A DNA stretch of 45,334 bases from a virus: the IMG/VR virus record IMGVR_UViG_3300042923_001785, positions 1 to 45,334 of that record. One strand, given 5' to 3'. Of this stretch, positions 40,903 to 45,334 are shown piece by piece. Made by a program: the position numbers and the translations under genes. The notes under the pieces were generated by a model, which saw only the letters and a list, made by a program, of their open reading frames with translations, had not been told where the DNA came from and ran no database searches. How positions within the stretch are numbered: the first letter of the stretch is position 1; every line of letters begins with the position of its first letter.

Positions 40903-41217
40903 ATGGAACAAAACTATTTGGTAATATATGATACTAGCGGTAGAGTAATATCGCAAATGGCAGGCAGCATAACAGAGCCAAAAGGGATACCCTTTATGTG
41001 GGTAGAAGTACATAATGGGCAATATGTAGAGAGAATTGATGTAACAGCTACCCCTCACAGGGCAATTTTAAGTGAGCCGCCGAGAGATTTAGTCGCCGAG
41101 AAATTAACGGAAATCGAAAAAAGGTTATCTAATACAGAGGGTGATAACATTATGGTACTGGCAGCTATGGCAGAGGTGTACGAAGCAGTATTACCTTTCT
41201 TGCCGCCACAAGATTGA
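40903..41217 (+). CDS. Small tail-associated protein
   Basis: 104 residues. The first half is beta-rich (YLVIYDTSGRVISQMAGSI), the second a helix with EKLTEIEKRLSN and a final PFLPPQ. AGAGGAG precedes the ATG. It sits where PBSX has XkdW. Probably a fibre chaperone or baseplate accessory. Confidence 0.65.
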   Translation: MEQNYLVIYDTSGRVISQMAGSITEPKGIPFMWVEVHNGQYVERIDVTATPHRAILSEPPRDLVAEKLTEIEKRLSNTEGDNIMVLAAMAEVYEAVLPFLPPQD

Positions 41218-41230
41218 GGAGGATCAACAC

Positions 41231-41353
41231 ATGGCATATGTTTATTACAGATTAATTAAGAGTGGAGCAAGAACAATTCAACAGGTTCCTACCCATCTTA
41301 GATCAGAAGTACAGGCTTTATTAGATGCTGATGCATCAGGTGCACAAGCATGA
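41231..41353 (+). CDS. XkdX-like small protein
   Basis: 40 residues, MAYVYYRLIKSGARTIQQVP and THLRSEVQALL. The xVYYRLIK...T..QVP pattern is that of the XkdX/CD1375 family found after phage tail genes. GAGGAGGA lies 6 bases before the ATG. Confidence 0.7.
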   Translation: MAYVYYRLIKSGARTIQQVPTHLRSEVQALLDADASGAQA

Positions 41354-41403
41354 TTTTCAATTTTCTTATAAGAATGCTTTTAGGGAAAGGAGGAAGATTA
41401 CAT

Positions 41404-41541
41404 ATGGTATCAGTATATATTGCTTTGATTGTATATAAGGTAAGAACTAATGATTCAGTTCCCAAACATCTGCAGGATGAAGTGTTAGCCGGATTAGAAG
41501 CTCTCGGGCTTGATGGTTATGGGAATCCAACTGCGACGTAG
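41404..41541 (+). CDS. Second XkdX-like small protein
   Basis: 45 residues, MVSVYIALIVYKVRTNDSVPKH and LQDEVLAGLEAL. It keeps the VP..L..EV spacing of the preceding gene, so the two are probably paralogues. AAGGAGG precedes the ATG. Confidence 0.68.
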   Translation: MVSVYIALIVYKVRTNDSVPKHLQDEVLAGLEALGLDGYGNPTAT

Positions 41542-41564
41542 TAATTAAAAAAATGATTTACTTT

Positions 41565-41589
41565 GAAGGGGCTTAAAGGCTCTTTTTTT
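41565..41589 (+). terminator. Terminator at the end of the tail operon
   Basis: AAGGGGC-TTAAA-GGCTCTT, a short stem, followed by seven T. It separates tail from lysis genes. Confidence 0.5.
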
Positions 41590-41618
41590 AATGCGAAGGA
41601 AAGGATGGTATAACATGC

Positions 41619-41924
41619 ATGAATGAATTTTGGAGGATAGTTATAGCTGCAGGACTTCCGTCTACCATTTGTAGCACAATTATTGGGATTGCAATAACGC
41701 GAATGGCAGCTAAGCAGGAAGAGAAAGAAAAAGCAAGAGAGGAAATCAATGTATTATTGATACAATGTGTGAATGCCTCTATCAGTTTGGGTGAAGCGGT
41801 GGCAATTGCTCAAAAGAACGGTAAGCCCAATGGAGAGACGGAAAAGGCTCTGTCTTATGCCAAGGATGCCAAACACGATATTACCAATTTCCTTACTCAC
41901 AAAGGCGTACAGAGTATCGCATAG
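41619..41924 (+). CDS. Small membrane protein of the lysis region
   Basis: 101 residues with one N-terminal hydrophobic segment (residues about 5-28, IVIAAGLPSTICSTIIGIAI), then a charged helix (AAKQEEKEKAREEINVLL). The position just upstream of a holin suggests a lysis accessory. Ribosome site AAGGATGG is rather far (11 bases). Confidence 0.65.
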   Translation: MNEFWRIVIAAGLPSTICSTIIGIAITRMAAKQEEKEKAREEINVLLIQCVNASISLGEAVAIAQKNGKPNGETEKALSYAKDAKHDITNFLTHKGVQSIA

Positions 41925-41933
41925 AAAGGTCAG

Positions 41934-42158
41934 ATGGAGCCAATGGAAAAGAAAAAAGGAAAATATTCAAAGGTAATAGTAACAGCCGTGATAGTGCTTA
42001 ATGTACTTTTCACGGCTGCCGTGCTTTATGTATTTTCACGAACCGGTAACGAGCCCTCCACTCTTATAGCTTCATGGTTCGGGTTTACAACAGGGGAACT
42101 GTTATTGTTATCAAGTATCAAAAAATCGAAGATCAAGAAAGGATCAGGTGAAGAATAA
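41934..42158 (+). CDS. Two-helix membrane protein (possible second holin)
   Basis: 74 residues. Two hydrophobic segments, VIVTAVIVLNVLFTAAVLYVF and a TLIASWFGFTTGELLLLS stretch, with basic termini. Such proteins sometimes act as holin or pinholin partners. Start could also be ATG 41943. Overlaps the holin start (TAATG). Confidence 0.6.
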   Translation: MEPMEKKKGKYSKVIVTAVIVLNVLFTAAVLYVFSRTGNEPSTLIASWFGFTTGELLLLSSIKKSKIKKGSGEE

Positions 42159-42487
42159 TGGAATTATTCGCATTTTTTACAAATAATTTAGTATTACTGC
42201 TGACGATTATAGGAGTGCTTGCATTCCTGGTATCGGCAATTACCGAAGTAACAAAGAATGTCGGATTCCTCAAGAGGATACCGACGGATCTGCAGGTCAT
42301 TGTACTGTCTACTGCGCTATGTTTGGTAGCATATTTTGCGTACACGTCTTACTTTAATGTAGATATCCAATGGTATTACATAGCAGGCTGCCTTATAGCA
42401 GCTTTTATTGTTGCTTTTGTGGCCATGTATGGGTGGGAGAAGATGACGGCCTTATATAAGAGGTTTACAAACAAGGAGAGTGAATAA
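42158..42487 (+). CDS. Phage holin-like protein
   Basis: 109 residues with three hydrophobic segments near residues 9-28, 46-64 and 72-92, and a basic C terminus (LYKRFTNKESE). It lies directly before the endolysin gene. It would open the cytoplasmic membrane to release the lysin. Confidence 0.75.
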   Translation: MELFAFFTNNLVLLLTIIGVLAFLVSAITEVTKNVGFLKRIPTDLQVIVLSTALCLVAYFAYTSYFNVDIQWYYIAGCLIAAFIVAFVAMYGWEKMTALYKRFTNKESE

Positions 42488-42488
42488 C

Positions 42489-43205
42489 ATGGATAGTCGT
42501 GATAAAATTATCAGCATAGCGAAAGCGGAACTCGGTACCCAAGAGAGCAATGGTGGCGATGATAAGTATATAAAATGGTACGCTGGATGGCTATCGTTAA
42601 CATCTGCATGGTGCGCTATATTTGTATCATGGGTATTCTATATGTTTAACAAGAATAAGTACTTCCCAAAGTTTTGTGACTGCGATAAGGGCCTGCAATG
42701 GTTTATTGAGAGAAAACGGTTTAATAAGTCAAAAGCACAGGGTGGAACGTATATTCCCCGGCCTGGTGACGTTGTATTTTTCTCGGATGAATCGACCTTA
42801 AAGGATTCTACGCATGTAGGGATAGTCACAAAGGTGGCTAATAATATTTTGCATACTATTGAAGGCAATTCCAAGGACATGGTGCGTGAGAAGAGCTATG
42901 CACTCAGCAACTCATATATTATCGGATATGGTGTACCGGAGTATCCAGATGATAATCCATATCAGAAACCGGGTGGAACCGTCAAAATCGGTACCAAAGG
43001 TGAAGGAGTAATGTGGGTACAATGGCAGCTCCGCAAAGCCGGTTATGCATATGTCATGGTTAATGGTGTAAAAAAGGAAATGAAGATAGACGGAAGCTGC
43101 GGACCGATTACGGATGCAGGAATCAGAGCATACCAATTAGACCATAGTTTGGTTGTTGATGGCAAGGTAGGATCTAAAACCAAGGCATCTTTTCAAGCAT
43201 CATAA
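42489..43205 (+). CDS. CHAP endolysin with peptidoglycan-binding domain
   Basis: 238 residues. The N-terminal CHAP domain has SAWCAIFVSW with catalytic Cys42 and STHVGIVTKV with His109, plus IPRPGDVVFF. A C-terminal peptidoglycan-binding domain (residues about 165-238) ends in AYQLDHSLVVDGKVGSKTKA. It hydrolyses the cell wall at the end of infection. AAGGAG lies 10 bases before the ATG. Confidence 0.92.
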   Translation: MDSRDKIISIAKAELGTQESNGGDDKYIKWYAGWLSLTSAWCAIFVSWVFYMFNKNKYFPKFCDCDKGLQWFIERKRFNKSKAQGGTYIPRPGDVVFFSDESTLKDSTHVGIVTKVANNILHTIEGNSKDMVREKSYALSNSYIIGYGVPEYPDDNPYQKPGGTVKIGTKGEGVMWVQWQLRKAGYAYVMVNGVKKEMKIDGSCGPITDAGIRAYQLDHSLVVDGKVGSKTKASFQAS

Positions 43206-43207
43206 TC

Positions 43208-43223
43208 GTTTCGACGTCGAAAC
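43208..43223. other. 16-base perfect palindrome
   Basis: GTTTCGACGTCGAAAC, with no loop, begins four bases after the lysin stop. It could be a binding site or part of a terminator complex with the hairpin directly next to it. Confidence 0.6.
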
Positions 43224-43249
43224 AAAACCCCGGTCAGTGATGGCCGGGG
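43224..43249 (-). terminator. Terminator for the leftward DUF3006-like gene
   Basis: CCCCGGTCA-GTGA-TGGCCGGGG forms a nine-pair stem with one G-U. On the minus strand it is followed by TTTT. It ends leftward transcription just before the lysin stop. Confidence 0.75.
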
Positions 43250-43254
43250 GTAAT

Positions 43255-43437
43255 CTAGTTCTTACGCTTGGTATTTACTTCATCGATGCGGAATTTCCCA
43301 TTTTTATCAATAAACAGGCAATCTCCCACTTTGGTTTCTATAGGTAAATCTTCTGTCAAAATGTAAACTTTTTCTTTTATGCTATTTTCACAGATAACGG
43401 CCATCCCAGCGAATTTTATAATCTTATAGTTTCTCAT
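43255..43437 (-). CDS. DUF3006-like small protein
   Basis: 60 residues. AGMAVICENSIKEKVYIL followed by DLPIETKVGDCLFIDKNGKF follows the small beta-barrel pattern of DUF3006 proteins, which are often linked to competence-like hydrolases. No partner is seen. Upstream on the minus strand the ATG is preceded by AAGGG. Leftward, against the lysis genes. Confidence 0.55.
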   Translation of the reverse strand: MRNYKIIKFAGMAVICENSIKEKVYILTEDLPIETKVGDCLFIDKNGKFRIDEVNTKRKN

Positions 43438-43516
43438 CTAAACCCTTTCGGTAAACGATTTCCTTTTTTAAAATAAATAACTGCAGCTCCTAATCAATCA
43501 AAGTAGAAGTTTCGAA

Positions 43517-44101
43517 TTATTCTGATATTTTCGAAGAGTCTGCAGTATGAAAGACATCTCCAGTAGATTGATCAATAAAATAAACAACTGTATTAATGGA
43601 ATCGCTTTCTATACCATTAAGCGTTTGGTAGAATGCGCTTTGCAAATATAAAGCGAGAGCAACAAAGGAATCAAATTCACTATATTTTTCTTTATCGCAC
43701 ATTATTTTAAATTCTGATAATTCATCATTATAAGTGATGTCAATAAATGATTGGTATAATTCTTCGTCGTTTAAAATTTCTTGAATTGTTTCATCAATAC
43801 TTGACTTAATATCCGATAACATTTCCTTGTGATTATCTTTATCCATTATATAAGTAACGGATTCATCATCGTTAAAGACAACGTCATTTACCCCGTTTTC
43901 TATTGCTGTCGATTCTATCTCATCCTGAGTAGTTCCATCAAAAAACGATGCCGGAAAAGTAACTTCAACTTCAGATACTTCTTTATCACTCGGTAGCGCT
44001 TCACCCGCATTGTCTTCTTTTACAGTATCATGGGTATCTGCGACATTGCATGAAGTTATAACAAGTAGTAAGAGCAGTATTAAAGTGAATAATCTTCTCA
44101 T
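43517..44101 (-). CDS. Predicted lipoprotein
   Basis: 194 residues. An N-terminal signal of the lipoprotein type, LLLLLLVITSC, places Cys18 at the lipobox. The mature part is acidic, with FPASFFDGTTQDEIESTAIE and a long helical middle. A member of a family common in clostridia with no known role. GGAGG lies 8 bases before the ATG. It may be a conversion gene or host flank. Confidence 0.75.
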   Translation of the reverse strand: MRRLFTLILLLLLVITSCNVADTHDTVKEDNAGEALPSDKEVSEVEVTFPASFFDGTTQDEIESTAIENGVNDVVFNDDESVTYIMDKDNHKEMLSDIKSSIDETIQEILNDEELYQSFIDITYNDELSEFKIMCDKEKYSEFDSFVALALYLQSAFYQTLNGIESDSINTVVYFIDQSTGDVFHTADSSKISE

Positions 44102-44274
44102 TTGATGACCTCCTTTGTAATACCAATATCATAATGCTTATTGAGTAATCTGAGAACATAAAGATACCAATAGCCCTCTTCTCAAACAGTTCAAGTTCAT
44201 AAAACTAACTAAGTATTACGTTTGAAATCTTCATATCCTTCGCTTACTAAAAAATAAGAATAATGATGCGAATA

Positions 44275-45051
44275 TTATTGCATTATTTTACATCCTTTTA
44301 ATTCGAGATATTGTCCATCCTTTACAGTTATATAAGCTGTATTATCAAACATATCATTACTCTCTATATCGTCATGCCGGTTGTCGTTATAAATACAATA
44401 ATAACCATAAATTTCCCCTGTTTGAACTAATTTATATTCACCTGCCGATAAGTGATACCCAATCTTGAAAAAGCCTTCTCCGTCAGTGCCAAGCTTCGCT
44501 TCCTCGAGAGGTATCATGTATGATCCTTGAATCTTAAGATACTCTCCCTGTTTTGCATATATGATTGTACAGTAATTAAAATTATCATTAACTATTATAT
44601 CTTTTTCATTACTATCGCTAGACAATGAGAAATAACCTTTAAATAATTCTCCGTCAGCACCGAATATGACATACTCACCTTCGGAGATATCAGTTCCAAT
44701 TTTATATGTTCCTTCAGTATATTTTCCATTAGGAGGAGTAGGCGTTGGTTTATTGCTGTCAACTACGGTTACTTTACAAGTATACTTTTTACTGTTAATG
44801 GTGGCGGTAATGGTAGCATTTCCTTCTTTTTTAGCGGTAATGGTTCCGGATTTCGTCACGGTTGCAACTGATTTTTTGGTTGTTGACCATGTAACCTTAC
44901 TATCCGTCCCGGAGATTTTTAAATCTAATGTTGAGTCAATTTCCATGGTAGCTTTAGCCTTGCTAATTTTGATGGCAGCACTTACTGGCTGAGATGGTAA
45001 AATAGTCAGACATATAACAATACTTAATATTAATGATAAAAGTTTTTTCAT
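44275..45051 (-). CDS. Secreted protein with Ig-like (BIG2) domain and repeats
   Basis: 258 residues. A signal peptide (MKKLLSLILSIVICLTILPS, cleavage near VSAA) is followed by a BIG2-type Ig domain (DSKVTWSTTKKSVATVTKSG, NATITATINSKKYTCKVTV). After a proline-rich linker come two related repeats with (Y/F)KIG-x-(D/H)-(I/L)S-(E/A)GEY followed by a GQYL- or GEYLKI-type end. Likely a surface or exported adhesin-like protein. Confidence 0.8.
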   Translation of the reverse strand: MKKLLSLILSIVICLTILPSQPVSAAIKISKAKATMEIDSTLDLKISGTDSKVTWSTTKKSVATVTKSGTITAKKEGNATITATINSKKYTCKVTVVDSNKPTPTPPNGKYTEGTYKIGTDISEGEYVIFGADGELFKGYFSLSSDSNEKDIIVNDNFNYCTIIYAKQGEYLKIQGSYMIPLEEAKLGTDGEGFFKIGYHLSAGEYKLVQTGEIYGYYCIYNDNRHDDIESNDMFDNTAYITVKDGQYLELKGCKIMQ

Positions 45052-45116
45052 TTGACCCTCCTATGTACATACCAATGTTTACCAAATAATTATAAAACTA
45101 ATAACATAATTTGTAA

Positions 45117-45157
45117 ACAAAAAGATACCCCGCGCACCATTCCGTTAATGCGCAGGG
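45117..45157 (-). terminator. Terminator for the leftward gene at the window end
   Basis: On the minus strand CCCTGCGC pairs with GCGCGGGG (one G-U) around a 14-base loop, followed by TATCTTTTT. Confidence 0.7.
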
Positions 45158-45184
45158 CTCTTTAATAAATGTAATAATATAAAG

Positions 45185-45334
45185 TTAATTTTTATTACTT
45201 ATTTGAGAATTGAGTTGTCGAAGCATATTATCAGCAACTCTCTGTAATATCTCAATTGACTCTTCCTTGCTACGAATACAATCATCGTAGATTTTAATCG
45301 TTGCTGAACCATTTTTATGTTCTTCTACTAACAT
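45185..45334 (-). CDS. Small hypothetical protein, start at the window edge
   Basis: 49 residues if ATG at 45334 is the start; the frame may continue outside. It reads MLVEEHKNGSATIKIYDDCI and continues with RSKEESIEILQRVADNMLRQ. The shape (a strand with IYDD, then a long helix) resembles small hypothetical proteins common in clostridia. No ribosome site can be seen because the window ends. Confidence 0.5.
   Translation of the reverse strand: MLVEEHKNGSATIKIYDDCIRSKEESIEILQRVADNMLRQLNSQISNKN

Noticed and set aside
44666-44992. Rightward frame opposite the BIG2 protein
   Set aside because: It is antisense to a clear signal peptide plus Ig-like gene and has a hydrophobic composition expected from its complement.

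Overview
The window is a nearly complete temperate phage genome (prophage) in a low-GC Firmicute, most likely of the class Clostridia. The evidence is consistent AT richness, AGGAGG-type ribosome binding sites, LexA-like boxes of the GAAC-N4-GTTT kind, and a phage gene set typical of clostridial and Lachnospiraceae-like prophages. No host core gene is seen. The left end starts exactly at the stop codon of the integrase. The right end runs past the lysin into leftward genes for secreted or small proteins that could be lysogenic conversion genes or host flank.

Layout. 1-2987: leftward lysogeny block (large serine integrase, ImmA/IrrE-type metallopeptidase, XRE repressor) facing a rightward Cro-like gene across an operator array with two divergent promoters. 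3072-9614: rightward early genes, namely many very small proteins (several zinc ribbons, a tandem AbrB protein, a BC1881-type peptide), then DUF1351, ERF recombinase, nucleotidyltransferase-like protein, SSB, ERCC4-type nuclease and CHC2-like zinc protein. 9620-11739: DUF927 helicase followed by an iteron-like cluster around a very AT-rich core, a candidate replication origin. 11740-17357: further early and middle genes, including a protein with an RNA polymerase alpha-CTD-like domain, a stand-alone membrane-protein moron, and a DUF1492/sigma-region-4-like late regulator.

17509-22201: an accessory bay between the late regulator and the terminase genes. It holds a D12-class adenine methylase, a LexA-like box inside a perfect consensus promoter that drives only a tRNA-like transcript, and five transcription units of unknown function. 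Most of these units have their own TTGC(A)-N17-TATAAT-like promoter and their own UUCG-type or similar terminator. A soluble protein plus four-helix membrane protein pair looks like a defence or exclusion module.

22259-41541: late genes of a contractile-tailed phage in PBSX order (TerS, TerL, SPP1-type portal, MuF-type head protein, scaffold, major capsid, connectors, sheath, tube, tail chaperone with a -1 frameshift, tape measure, XkdP/Q/R/S/T/U-like baseplate, fibre). The MuF-type protein carries a C-terminal RelA/SpoT-like nucleotidyltransferase domain with both acidic catalytic residues, and a 69-residue overlapping gene follows it as a candidate immunity partner. 41619-43205: lysis genes (small membrane proteins, holin, CHAP endolysin). 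43255-45334: leftward genes for a DUF3006-like small protein, a lipoprotein, a secreted Ig-like protein and a small protein cut by the window edge.

The most notable items are the capsid-fused RelA/SpoT-like toxin with its neighbour, the SOS-type promoter with tRNA-like RNA in the cassette bay, the iteron cluster, and the alpha-CTD-bearing phage protein. All functions are read from sequence motifs by eye; no database search was run.
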